From Candidatus Latescibacterota bacterium (lineage in GTDB: Bacteria; JAAXHH01), in NCBI GenBank assembly GCA_022822725.1, contig JAJEAN010000007.1, forward strand, positions 2,119,045 through 2,183,044: DNA of 64,000 bases. The letters run 5' to 3'. The notes beneath the pieces were generated by a model. It had not been told where the DNA came from, made no database searches, and saw only the letters and a list, made by a program, of their open reading frames with translations. Position numbers and translations under genes: made by a program. Below are positions 55,010 through 63,700 of the stretch, one piece after another. Within the stretch, counting starts at the first letter, position 1, and every line of letters starts with the position of its first letter.

Positions 55010-55775
55010 ATGGATCCTGGCTTCGGATCTCCACGTATCTTGCCAGCCGGGCCACCTCACCGTCGTCCACGTACTTCCCGATTTCACGGCGAAACTGCTC
55101 CATGCTGGTATACGGACGGTATTCCCTGAATTCGTGGGCCATGCGTTCGCCGACGCCGGGTACGGCGAGAATCTCCTCGTCGGTGGCCGTATTCAGGTCG
55201 ATGGGGACGAACACGTACTGTTCCATGCGGGCGACTTCCGCGTCATCCACGTACTTGCCCATTTCCCGCCGCCACTGGGCGATGGAAAGATAGGGGCGGT
55301 ACTCCTTGAATTCGTGCAGCATCCGGTCTCCCACACCGGGCACCAGCAGGATCTCCGCGTCCGAGGCCGTATTCAGGTTCAGGGGAATGAACATCTGCGC
55401 GTAGAGCGCGGCGGCCTCATCGTTGCCCACGTGCCCGGCGACCAGCCCGTCCAGTTCGATCATGTCCATGAAAGGACGCGCGCCCATGACCGCGTCCGCG
55501 AGTGCCGGGGGCATTCCCGGCAGCATCCCGAGATCGTCGCTTCCGGCGAGATTAGGATTGATGACCGCTGGCTCTGTTTCGACGGTCGATTCGGCCTGGG
55601 CGGGATCGCCGGGGCTGCCGGGATCGCCGGGACTGCCGGGATCGCCGGGACTGCCGGGACCGTCCGTTTCCGAACCGCCGCATCCTCCCACCACGACCGC
55701 GAACAGGCCGGTGATCAGCGAATGCAGCAAAACGGATCTGGGTTTCCGTGACCGGGATTTCATTAAATTTGTCAT
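55008..55775 (-). CDS. lipoprotein with three helix-hairpin-helix repeats and a collagen-like linker
   Basis: 255 residues from ATG 55775 with GGAG upstream; the start overlaps the preceding stop as ATGA. The signal peptide ends in a VVGGC lipobox at ~32. A Gly-Ser-Pro-Gly-Asp-Pro linker follows (18-nt repeat), then three ~60-residue modules of the ComEA-like helix-hairpin-helix type (LNTASDAEILLVPGVGDRM and LNTATDEEILAVPGVGERM are the clearest). A lipid-anchored periplasmic protein with DNA-binding-type modules would fit DNA uptake or envelope tethering, but the function is unknown. Confidence 0.75.
   Translation of the reverse strand: MTNLMKSRSRKPRSVLLHSLITGLFAVVVGGCGGSETDGPGSPGDPGSPGDPGSPGDPAQAESTVETEPAVINPNLAGSDDLGMLPGMPPALADAVMGARPFMDMIELDGLVAGHVGNDEAAALYAQMFIPLNLNTASDAEILLVPGVGDRMLHEFKEYRPYLSIAQWRREMGKYVDDAEVARMEQYVFVPIDLNTATDEEILAVPGVGERMAHEFREYRPYTSMEQFRREIGKYVDDGEVARLARYVEIRSQDP
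55602..55664 (-). repeat. 18-nt in-frame tandem repeat
   Basis: Units from 55602, 55620 and 55638, the last two identical, with a partial fourth. They encode the GSPGDP linker of the helix-hairpin-helix lipoprotein. Confidence 0.9.
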
Positions 55776-56254
55776 GGTTTCTCCAGGGTTTTGGTGGATT
55801 CAGTACTGGCATGAAGTGCCGGATGACGAAGGCAGGTCACCAGGCCCAGCAATCCGAACAATGTCATGGTACCCGGCGCAAGGGAAGGATAAGCACCGCC
55901 CAAAGCCTCCCACACCAGTTCGAGCCCCTGCCGCGACGGATACATTTCCAGTTCGAACTCCACGTTGCCCTGGTAATGCAGCCACTGCCCCGTGAATCCG
56001 GAAAGTATGAACAGGACCATCATGGCCTGGTACGTCCGTATGACGGCGAAACCCGGCGAGAGGATGAGCCAGATCGAAACCGGCAGCGCGGCCGCCAGCA
56101 GTACGATGGGCGCCCATTGCCAGAGATCTTCCATGTGATCCAGCAGTACAAGTTCGAAACCAACGCCGGCGATGCCGAACGTCAGCACGACCAGGACGAG
56201 ACGCCGGAGCGTTCCGGCATCGTCTTTCGGAATCCCACGGGGTGAATGAACCAC
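55772..56254 (-). CDS. four-helix membrane protein of unknown function
   Basis: 160 residues with hydrophobic segments at ~18-38, ~47-66, ~72-92 and ~128-146; I do not recognise the family. A short loop after helix 3 (HYQGNVEFELEMYPSRQG) is polar and may face the periplasm. Its stop overlaps the start of the helix-hairpin-helix lipoprotein by four bases, so the two are co-translated, and a partnership is likely. Confidence 0.65.
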   Translation of the reverse strand: MVHSPRGIPKDDAGTLRRLVLVVLTFGIAGVGFELVLLDHMEDLWQWAPIVLLAAALPVSIWLILSPGFAVIRTYQAMMVLFILSGFTGQWLHYQGNVEFELEMYPSRQGLELVWEALGGAYPSLAPGTMTLFGLLGLVTCLRHPALHASTESTKTLEKP

Positions 56255-56292
56255 GGTACGCGCCTCGCTTACGACAAGATTGCGCCATGCCG

Positions 56293-56988
56293 TCAGAACA
56301 GCGTTTGTCTCTCCAGCGGTTTCAGGATGTCCGGCGTGTCGTTGGCCACCCGGTTTACCTGGTCGCTCACGGGACGGATCTCATAGGGTCCTTCATGGGG
56401 CGTTCTTATGATCTCCTGAAGCGTCTCTTCGGGCGTCCCTGGGTCGAGCCAGTCGGTAAAATCGTCCGGATCGACCACCGCGGGCTGCCGATCGTGTATA
56501 TCCGAAAGTGCAGGCGAAGCTTCGGTCGTGATGATGGTGAAGGTTTCGAGATGCTGGCCGTCCCGGCCCCACTGCTCCCAAAGCGCGGCGAAGGACAGGG
56601 CCGCACCGCCTTCAAGGGCCAGGAAATAAGGTTGCTTTCCGCGCCCGGTCGGCCCGGACCGCTTCCACTCGAACCATCCGTTCGCCGGGATGAGGCACCG
56701 CCTCGACCGGAACGCCGATCGGAAGGCCGGCTTTTCATGGGCGGTCTCGGCCCGGGCATTGATGAGCCGCGCTCCGATCTTGACATCTTTGGCCCAGAAC
56801 GGGACCAGTCCCCAGCGAAGCACGGACATGGATCTCATGCCACTTTCATCCAGGCGGCAAAGCGCGAAATCCTGAGTCGGCGCACCGTTGAACCTGGGTT
56901 GCGGATCAAGCCGGGGCGCGGAAACAGGCAGTGTGTACAGCGTAAAGATCTGCTGCCAGGTCAGGTTCTGTGAGAGGCGTCCGCACAT
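56293..56988 (-). CDS. SOS-response-associated peptidase (SRAP, YedK/HMCES-type)
   Basis: 231 residues from ATG 56988, giving the required N-terminal MCGR, in which Cys2 becomes the catalytic residue that crosslinks abasic sites in single-stranded DNA. Other family positions: RFNGAPTQ (Asn), LINARAETAHEKPAF (Glu) and SDIHDRQPAVV (His; the usual Met of HDRMP is Gln). The frame is open to 57081, but only the internal Met puts Cys at position 2. It is divergent from the SulP gene. Confidence 0.93.
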   Translation of the reverse strand: MCGRLSQNLTWQQIFTLYTLPVSAPRLDPQPRFNGAPTQDFALCRLDESGMRSMSVLRWGLVPFWAKDVKIGARLINARAETAHEKPAFRSAFRSRRCLIPANGWFEWKRSGPTGRGKQPYFLALEGGAALSFAALWEQWGRDGQHLETFTIITTEASPALSDIHDRQPAVVDPDDFTDWLDPGTPEETLQEIIRTPHEGPYEIRPVSDQVNRVANDTPDILKPLERQTLF

Positions 56989-57062
56989 GGGCGCAGTCGT
57001 CCGTTTTGTATTGATTCGCGCGGCGTTATTACCGCACAGACGGATAATTCGCAGATGGAAAT

Positions 57063-57091
57063 ATTGACCTTGCCTGGTCAATGTATATCAT
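57063..57091 (+). promoter_or_regulatory. sulP promoter with operator over the -35 box
   Basis: TTGACC (57064-57069), 16-nt spacer, TATCAT (57086-57091). ATTGACC (57063-57069) and GGTCAAT (57076-57082) form a perfect 7-bp inverted repeat with a 6-bp centre that covers the -35 box, so repression by a dimeric regulator is plausible. Confidence 0.6.
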
Positions 57092-57126
57092 CTAGACAGC
57101 GAAGATACGTTGCTTTCCCCGCGATG

Positions 57127-57154
57127 CAAGCCCAATCAGTCAAGCCCAATCAGT
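57127..57154. repeat. 14-nt exact tandem repeat before sulP
   Basis: CAAGCCCAATCAGT at 57127-57140 and 57141-57154, seven bases before the sulP start codon, so it lies where a ribosome-binding site would be expected. Confidence 0.92.
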
Positions 57155-57161
57155 CACGGAC

Positions 57162-58790
57162 ATGAACGCTAAGTTAAACTACAGCCTGGACGTCTTCCGC
57201 GGCGATCTGTTCGGCGGGATAACCGCGGCGATCGTGGGGCTGCCGGTCGCGCTCGCTTTTGGCGTCGCTTCGGGCATGGGCGCGGCGGCCGGGCTTTACG
57301 GCGCGATCGGCGTCGGCCTGTTCGCCGCGATGTTCGGCGGAACCCGTTCCCAGATATCCGGTCCCACGGCGCCCATGTCCGTGGCCATGGCGGTCATCAT
57401 TACCGAACACGCCGGTTCGATGAGCGAAGCCCTGGTCGTGGTCATGATGGGCGGTTTCCTGCAGATTCTGCTGGGTGTGCTTCGGATCGGCCGTTACGTC
57501 GCCTACACCCCCCACGTGGTGATCTCGGGATTCATGTCCGGGATCGGCCTGATCGTCATGCTGATCCAGGCCCTGCCCTTCATCGGCGCGCCCGCCGCGC
57601 CGGGTGGCGTCGTCGGCACCGTTCGCGTGCTGTCGGAAGCCATCGGCGGCATCAACTACAGCGCCTTCGTGATCGCCCTGGTCACCCTGGCCGTCGGCGT
57701 GCTCTGGCCGAGACGGCTGTCCCGAATCGTACCGGGCACCCTCGTAGCCCTCGTCGTCGGCACGCTGCTGAGCGTGCTCTGGCTGACTGAAGTGCCGGTA
57801 ATCGGGCTCATCCCTTCCGGCCTTCCGGAGATCGTTTTCGTGCCGCCCACCGCCGACTTCCTGCTGCGCGCCATCGAGCCTGCGCTCATCCTGGCCCTGC
57901 TGGGTTCGGTGGACAGCCTGCTCACTTCCCTCATCGCCGATTCGCTGACGGGGACGCGCCACCGGGCGGACCAGGAACTGGTGGGACAGGGCATCGGCAA
58001 CATGGTGGCCGGACTGATCGGAGGTCTTCCCGGCGCCGGCGCCACCATGGGCACGGTAACCAATATCCGGGCCGGCGGCTCCACCCGCCTGTCCGGCGCG
58101 ATCCGCGCGATCATCCTGCTTGTGCTCCTCATGGGCCTGGGATGGATCGTCGAACCGATCCCCCACGCCGTGCTGGCGGGCATACTCATGAAGGTGGGAT
58201 GGGACATCGTCGACTGGCGGATGCTGAAGCGGATCCACCGTCTCCGCGGGGAGCATCTTTCCATCCTGCTGATCACCCTGGGACTGACCGTATTCGTCGA
58301 CCTGGTCACCGCCGTGGCCATCGGATTGATCGTCGCCGGCATGGCCCACGCCAGGAAGCTGGAAAGCCTCGAGCTGGACAGCGTGGTGTCCGTTCCGCTG
58401 TTGGACAGTCAGTTTTTCTCCCCGGAAGACGAATCCCCCAGCACGGACGAATTCACGGCCCGGGTCGGCCTGGTCGCGCTCAGGGGCAGTTTCACCGTGG
58501 CCTCGTCCAAGAAGCTGGTGGGGGTGATCAGCGAGGACATCAAGGACCATGACGTCGTCATTTTCGATTTCTCCGGGGCCACGTACATCGACGACAGCGC
58601 GGCCATGGTCGTCGAACAGCTCATGGGCGTCGCCACGAGCGAAGACACCGCATTCATCGTCATGTCGCTCTCGGGTTCCGTCGAGGACACCCTTTCCGCC
58701 CTCGGGATCATCCAGCGCGTACCGGCGGAGCATATCGTGGAAACACTGGATGAAGCACGCGACGTCGCCCGGAAACTGCTGGGGATGTGA
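57162..58790 (+). CDS. SulP-family anion transporter with STAS domain
   Basis: 542 residues. The N-terminal ~400 residues hold about 12-14 helices, with GLPVALAFGVASGMG and the TRSQISGPTAPMSVAMA stretch of the substrate site, and SVDSLLTSLIADSLTGTRH later. A C-terminal STAS domain (~430-540: VALRGSFTVASSKKL, VVIFDFSGATYIDDSAAM) is cytoplasmic. Family members carry sulfate, bicarbonate, dicarboxylates or other anions; the substrate cannot be read here. The 14-nt duplication upstream displaces a normal ribosome-binding site. Confidence 0.93.
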   Translation: MNAKLNYSLDVFRGDLFGGITAAIVGLPVALAFGVASGMGAAAGLYGAIGVGLFAAMFGGTRSQISGPTAPMSVAMAVIITEHAGSMSEALVVVMMGGFLQILLGVLRIGRYVAYTPHVVISGFMSGIGLIVMLIQALPFIGAPAAPGGVVGTVRVLSEAIGGINYSAFVIALVTLAVGVLWPRRLSRIVPGTLVALVVGTLLSVLWLTEVPVIGLIPSGLPEIVFVPPTADFLLRAIEPALILALLGSVDSLLTSLIADSLTGTRHRADQELVGQGIGNMVAGLIGGLPGAGATMGTVTNIRAGGSTRLSGAIRAIILLVLLMGLGWIVEPIPHAVLAGILMKVGWDIVDWRMLKRIHRLRGEHLSILLITLGLTVFVDLVTAVAIGLIVAGMAHARKLESLELDSVVSVPLLDSQFFSPEDESPSTDEFTARVGLVALRGSFTVASSKKLVGVISEDIKDHDVVIFDFSGATYIDDSAAMVVEQLMGVATSEDTAFIVMSLSGSVEDTLSALGIIQRVPAEHIVETLDEARDVARKLLGM

Positions 58791-59143
58791 GCTTGGTGGA
58801 GTGTGCAGCGTGCAGGACAGGATTCATGGGCACACAATCCAGATCAAACCTGCAGCTCACCCTGGGCATGCCCACCTCGGGCTGGATCACCGGCGAATTC
58901 CTGCGGGTCAGCGGTGGCATGGAAAGTGTGTCTGCCGCGCCGGGGAGGCGGGATCAGTATATGAACTAGTTGACCATATATGTAATCGGTATAGATGCAT
59001 CTTAAATTCTGTCACGTATTGATGTTTTGAGCCGTTAATATGGTTTATAAACCGAGTTCCCACCAACCGGATGTCTATTTCAGCTAAGACATTTACCAGT
59101 GAGTTGACGCAATTCTACACAAACTAAAGTTGGAGTGATCACG
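58791..59143. other. intergenic region becoming AT-rich
   Basis: About 350 bases. The first ~170 are GC-rich like the flanks. From ~58960 base composition shifts to AT-rich, which continues through the next pseudogene. No gene or RNA is seen. Confidence 0.5.
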
Positions 59144-59717
59144 ATGAGCGAGAGAACGCTTTTCCTGGCTTGGCTGGACACGCGCCCACAGGATAATCGT
59201 CTCAGTCGAGCCTGGTTCCCTGTGGGTCAGCTTGACGCCGATGTCGATCACAGTCTATACCGTTTCCGCTACATCAACGGTGCTAAGCGAGCGCAACAAG
59301 ATGCCGGTTTCACTCCACTGATTGAATTTCCAAAATTCGATGGCGATTACCATTCCAAAAAGTTGTTTCCTTTGTTTCAGAACCGTGTAATGAACAGAAC
59401 CAGGCCAGACTTCGGGGAGTATCTGCAAAACCTCGATCTACTTGATGGAGCAGATCCCATCGAGTCCTGCAACTCAGTTAGCGGTTCAGATCCAAACGAC
59501 AGACTATCACATGATTGGATGGGCGCCTCGATACTTGGTACATGACTTGACCAAGGCTATGGCTAACTCACATGGCCTGTTCGAAGCAAAAGTAGCACGC
59601 TTGAATTCCAACACCGCATTTCTGAAACAACGTGTTTTGATCGAAATGCGGGGCGATTGGGGTAAACATGAACCAGTGAGTAGTAATGATTACCAACTTT
59701 TGGTCGCTCATGACTAA
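59135..59717 (+). pseudogene. frameshifted HIRAN-type protein relic
   Basis: The first frame (ATG 59144, or GTG 59135) encodes LFLAWLDTRPQDNRL, then WFPVGQLDADVDHSLYRFRY and LFPLFQNRVMNRTRPDFGEY, which match the N-terminal part of bacterial HIRAN-domain proteins. Near 59450-59470 homology moves to the next frame, which continues through YLVHDLTKAMANSHGLFEAK to a stop at 59717. A +1 shift would fuse the two. Even then the product is shorter than usual at the C-terminus. It lies in a patch less GC-rich than the surroundings. A sequencing error is the alternative. Confidence 0.65.
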
Positions 59718-59778
59718 TTGCATCTGCGCTTAAACTTACTGAGATTTGTACCGGTTGGCGGATTCTCCTCTATCTTAA

Positions 59779-61278
59779 TCACACCCCCGCCATCACCCGC
59801 ATCACCGCGCCCTGGTCCGCTTCTTCGCGGGAGAGTTCCCCGGCCACACGCCCGGAACGCAGCACGAGGATCCGCGTCGACAGGTTGAGCACCTCGGGCA
59901 GTTCGCTCGACACGAGCACGATGGCCGTGCCTTCATGGGCCAGTTGGTCGATGAGGGCGTGCATCTCCGACTTGGCGCCCACGTCCACGCCCCGGGTGGG
60001 TTCGTCAATGAGCAGGATCGGACAATTCGCGGCCAGCCACTTGGCCAGGACCACCTTTTGCTGGTTGCCGCCCGACAGGCCCGTCGTGTCGTACCGGACA
60101 TTGTCGGGCCGCACCGACAGCCGCCTTACATAATCCCGGGCCAGGTCTTCTTCCCGGCGGCCGCGGATCCATCCGAAGTCGGACCGGCTGGCCAGGGTGG
60201 GCAGACCGATGTTCTGTTCCACGCGGAGCGACAGGACGAGGCCGAACCGCTTGCGGTCTTCGGGCACGAGGCCGATGCCCGACCGCATGGCATCGATCGG
60301 ATGCCGGATCCTCGCGGGCCGGCCGGAAACGCTGATCCTGCCCGTGGCCATGGGGTCCAGCCCGAACACGGCCTGCAGCACTTCGGTCCGGCCCGCACCC
60401 ACCAGGCCGGCCAGGGCCAGTACCTCCCCGGACCGCACCGAAAAGGACACGTCCTCGAACCTGCCGGGACTCGACAGGTTTTCCACGGCCAGCATCTCTC
60501 TACCGGGCTCGGTGTCTACGTGGGAAGGGAAGTAGGCCTCGAAGGTGCGGCCGATCATGAGATTGATCAGGGCCGGCCGGTCGAGTTCGGCGACCGGACG
60601 GGTAGCCACGTGCCGGCCGTCGCGAAGCACTGTAACGACGTCGCACAGCCGGAAGATCTCGTCCAGATCGTGGGAGATGTAGATCGACGTCACGCCCTTC
60701 GACTTGAGATGACGGATGTTCTCCCGCAGCCGTTCCGCTTCCACGTGGGAAAGGCTGCTGGTCGGCTCGTCGAAGACGATCACGCGGGCGCCGCTGCCCA
60801 GGGCCGCCGCGATCTGTACGAGCTGCTGCTGGGCGACGGGCAGTTCGCCGATGGGCGTATCCACGTTCATTTCGGCCTCGATCGCAGACAGCAACCGGAG
60901 CGCGCGGTCCGCCATCTTCCGTTCGGAGACGAACCCGCCCCGTGCCGGCAGGCTCCCCAGGCAGAGGTTCTCGGCGACGGTCAGGTTCTCGCAGAAGACG
61001 AGTTCCTGGTGGACCATGCCGATGCCCAGGTCCAGGGCATCTCCCGGTTCGACAAGCTGCACGGGCCGGCCGTCCATGCGGATCTCTCCGCCGTCGAGAT
61101 CGTAGATGCCGGTCAGGATGCGGCCCAGCGTGCTTTTGCCCGCGCCGTTCTCGCCGACCACGGCATGACAGGTACCCGCTTCGATGCCGAAGGTCACTTC
61201 GTCGAGTGCTGTCACGCCGGGAAACCGCTTGGTGATCCGGTCGAATTCGATATAGGGGTTCGTTCGGTTGCTGGCCAT
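59779..61278 (-). CDS. sugar ABC transporter ATP-binding protein (RbsA/MglA type)
   Basis: 499 residues with two ABC domains. The first has VGENGAGKSTLGRIL, the signature region PVAQQQLVQIAAALG, Walker B RVIVFDEPTSSLS and IYISHDLDEIF. The second has a degenerate A loop (LVGAGRTEVL) with LSGGNQQKVVLAKWL and ILLIDEPTRGVDVG. This is the ribose/galactose/xylose importer type. It follows the substrate-binding protein by about 70 nt in the same operon. The sugar is unknown. Confidence 0.93.
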   Translation of the reverse strand: MASNRTNPYIEFDRITKRFPGVTALDEVTFGIEAGTCHAVVGENGAGKSTLGRILTGIYDLDGGEIRMDGRPVQLVEPGDALDLGIGMVHQELVFCENLTVAENLCLGSLPARGGFVSERKMADRALRLLSAIEAEMNVDTPIGELPVAQQQLVQIAAALGSGARVIVFDEPTSSLSHVEAERLRENIRHLKSKGVTSIYISHDLDEIFRLCDVVTVLRDGRHVATRPVAELDRPALINLMIGRTFEAYFPSHVDTEPGREMLAVENLSSPGRFEDVSFSVRSGEVLALAGLVGAGRTEVLQAVFGLDPMATGRISVSGRPARIRHPIDAMRSGIGLVPEDRKRFGLVLSLRVEQNIGLPTLASRSDFGWIRGRREEDLARDYVRRLSVRPDNVRYDTTGLSGGNQQKVVLAKWLAANCPILLIDEPTRGVDVGAKSEMHALIDQLAHEGTAIVLVSSELPEVLNLSTRILVLRSGRVAGELSREEADQGAVMRVMAGV

Positions 61279-61349
61279 GAGGTAACTGGAGGTCCGGAGA
61301 AGATTAGCGCGGGCCGGACGACGCGCGGAAGCCGGAAGAGGAAACCGGA

Positions 61350-62396
61350 TCAGTCGCCCGAGTCGGGTTGCTCATCCGGCTGCAGATACCGTTCCGGCAC
61401 GTCCGTGAACCCCCAACCCTGGAGCATCGCCGCCCATTCGCCGAGGTTCTCCTGGGACACGTGGACCAGTTCGAGGGGATTGATCACGGGTACATCCTGC
61501 TTCAGGTGTATCTTCTCGACGATCAGGCGGACGGATTCATAACCCCACAGATAGGTCGGCTGTCCCCACAACACAGGTACGACGCCCTGTTCGATGTAGG
61601 TCAGCTGGGGCGGCAGCGCGTCTACCGATATGATCTTCATGCGCTCGGGGTCCAGGTCGGTGAGCAGGGTCTGCGTGAAGAGCGCCCATCCGCCGACCAT
61701 GGCCCATCCTTCGATATCCGGGTAGGCGTTGTTGACGCGCACCACCTCGGCGGCGGCGTCCTGGGGGGTCTCTATATTGTAGAAGGTCCCCACGATCGAT
61801 ATTTCTGGAAACTCCGCGGCCTTCTGCAGGACGCCTTCCACCCGCTTGCGCAGGTTCGGCGCGTTCTGGTTGCCCGCGAGGATGGCCACGCGGCCCCGGC
61901 CGTCCATCACCCTGGCCAGTTCCCCCATGATCAGTCCGCCGGTCTTGATGTCGTCCACGCCGAAGAAGGCGAACCGCTTCGAATCGGGGGCGTCGCTGTC
62001 GAAGGTCATGACCGGTACGCCCCGGTCCACCGCGTCATTGATGGCACCCGTCACCTTGGCGGCGTCCGAACAGGAGATCAGGACCACGTCGGCGCCCTCG
62101 TTCACGGCCTGCGCGATACGCTGCGCCTGTACCTGGCCGTCCTCCGTCGGTGGCGTGCGCCAGTCGATTACGATGTCTACGCCGTGCTCCTCCGACAACT
62201 CCGTCGCCGCGGCCTCCGCCCCGGTCCGGGAAGAAAGGAACACGGGATTGGTCGTGCTCTTGGCGATCATGGAGATCACGAGCCGGTTGTCGTCGGGAGG
62301 CGCGGATCCCCCGCAGCCCATGACAAGTACGAGCAGGCTAAGAACCGGCGTGAGCAGTGTCCGTAAACGCCTCGTCGAGTTTCTCATCGGTTTCAT
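61350..62396 (-). CDS. sugar-binding lipoprotein of the ABC transporter (RbsB-like)
   Basis: About 348 residues from ATG 62396 (AGGAAAGGG directly upstream; ATG 62387 also possible). The signal peptide ends in a LVMGC lipobox. The mature part is a periplasmic binding protein of the RbsB class: VISMIAKSTTNPVF, NEGADVVLISCSDAAKV, VPVMTFDSDAPDSKR and GRVAILAGNQNAPNLRKRVEG. It captures a sugar or related polyol for the permease and ATPase on either side. Confidence 0.92.
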   Translation of the reverse strand: MKPMRNSTRRLRTLLTPVLSLLVLVMGCGGSAPPDDNRLVISMIAKSTTNPVFLSSRTGAEAAATELSEEHGVDIVIDWRTPPTEDGQVQAQRIAQAVNEGADVVLISCSDAAKVTGAINDAVDRGVPVMTFDSDAPDSKRFAFFGVDDIKTGGLIMGELARVMDGRGRVAILAGNQNAPNLRKRVEGVLQKAAEFPEISIVGTFYNIETPQDAAAEVVRVNNAYPDIEGWAMVGGWALFTQTLLTDLDPERMKIISVDALPPQLTYIEQGVVPVLWGQPTYLWGYESVRLIVEKIHLKQDVPVINPLELVHVSQENLGEWAAMLQGWGFTDVPERYLQPDEQPDSGD

Positions 62397-62425
62397 CCCT
62401 TTCCTGTATACAGATTTCTGTGTGC

Positions 62426-63481
62426 TCATCCCGCCCCCGCCCCGGCCAGTCTGCGCGCCGTGAGCCGGCGGTTCACCTGGTCGAGGACGACGGCGACGAT
62501 GATCGCGCAACCGATCACGACCCATTCGTAGTTCTGGTCCAGGTGCAGGGTGCGGATGGACTGGCGGATCAGGACGATCAGCATGGCGCCGAGCATGGCG
62601 TTGACCGCGCTTCCCCGGCCGCCGCGCAGGCTCGCGCCGCCGACGACCGCGGAAGCGATCACGTAGAGTTCATAACCCGTGGCATCGGCGCAGGACGCCG
62701 AGCCGTAGTAGCTGCTGCCCACCAGCGCGGCGATACCCGCGGTCAGACCTGAAACCACGTACACGCCGACCAGGATCCGGTCGATCCGCAACCCGGCGTA
62801 GCGGCCGGCCTCCACATTGCCGCCCACGGCGAATATATGACGGCCCATGACGGTCCTGGACAGATAAACGGCACCGGCGGCCGTAATCAGGAGCATGATG
62901 ATCATGGGCATGGGATAGAGGGCGTCGGCCCCGAAAGACAGCTTGATCGCGTCGGTCAGGGGCTGCGGGACGAGTATGCTCTCCGCCTCGCTGGCTACGA
63001 AAGCGACGCCGCGGAATACCCACATCGTACCGAGCGTGACGATAAAGGGGTGCACGCGGAGTCCGACCACCATCAACCCGTTCAGCAGGCCGCACAGCAC
63101 GCCCAGGCTGACGCAGGTCAAGACGGCCAGCGCGACCACCGCGAAGGGACCTTCCAGATCCATGGACCGCAGGACCATGGCGGTCATCACGCCGGACAGG
63201 GCGTAAATCGAGCCGACCGAGAGATCGATCCCGCCGGAGATGATCACCATGGTCGCACCGACGGCCATGATCACGAAGAAACTGGCGTCCGTGGCCGTCT
63301 GCATCAGCGTTCGGGAATTCAGGAAATTGTTGACGAGTTCGCCCGTGGTACGGTCCACGTGATACCCCGCGAATACGGAGAGTACCGCGCCGAGCAGCAG
63401 GATGACGAGAATCAGTCCCGTTTGCTGGGAACCGAGCAGGATTCGTAGCATCGGCAGCACCGTCGTTCCGGGCGTTCGCAT
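62426..63481 (-). CDS. sugar ABC transporter permease (RbsC-like)
   Basis: 351 residues, about ten helices. Typical RbsC stretches: VIMAVGATMVIISGGIDLSVGSI, HPFIVTLGTMWVFRGVA and VASAVVGGASLRGGRGSAVNAMLGA. It begins the three-gene operon (permease, binding protein, ATPase); the binding-protein gene follows by 29 nt. The promoter TTGATT-16-TACAAT lies just upstream. Confidence 0.93.
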   Translation of the reverse strand: MRTPGTTVLPMLRILLGSQQTGLILVILLLGAVLSVFAGYHVDRTTGELVNNFLNSRTLMQTATDASFFVIMAVGATMVIISGGIDLSVGSIYALSGVMTAMVLRSMDLEGPFAVVALAVLTCVSLGVLCGLLNGLMVVGLRVHPFIVTLGTMWVFRGVAFVASEAESILVPQPLTDAIKLSFGADALYPMPMIIMLLITAAGAVYLSRTVMGRHIFAVGGNVEAGRYAGLRIDRILVGVYVVSGLTAGIAALVGSSYYGSASCADATGYELYVIASAVVGGASLRGGRGSAVNAMLGAMLIVLIRQSIRTLHLDQNYEWVVIGCAIIVAVVLDQVNRRLTARRLAGAGAG

Positions 63482-63514
63482 GGTGTTTGGCGGTAGTGGA
63501 GTGGGTGTCCTGAA

Positions 63515-63542
63515 ATTGTACGGGGCTGCCGGTCTAAATCAA
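63515..63542 (-). promoter_or_regulatory. promoter of the sugar ABC operon
   Basis: Read on the minus strand: TTGATT (63542-63537), 16-nt spacer, TACAAT (63520-63515). The permease start lies 34 nt further on. Confidence 0.6.
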
Positions 63543-63624
63543 GGAAAACGTAATAGCCCGGTAAATGGCCGCACACGTATAGAGCGTCAGGAGGGAAGCC
63601 CCATGGACGATTCCCGGGGCCGGC

Positions 63625-63662
63625 AAACAAAAACCCCGGCATGCGACGGCGGCATGCCGGGG
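63625..63662 (-). terminator. intrinsic terminator of the coiled-coil gene
   Basis: An 11-bp perfect stem (CCCCGGCATGC at 63634-63644 pairing with 63652-63662) and a 7-nt loop, followed on the minus strand by a T-rich run (63633-63625). It lies about 40 nt after the stop at 63701. Confidence 0.85.
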
Positions 63663-63700
63663 TCGGTGCTCATCGGTTCATCCTGCGTGGCGGCGCCGCG

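Noticed and set aside
57174-58733. 519-codon minus-strand frame opposite sulP
   Set aside because: His/Asp/Gln-rich shadow of a membrane protein gene; no motif.
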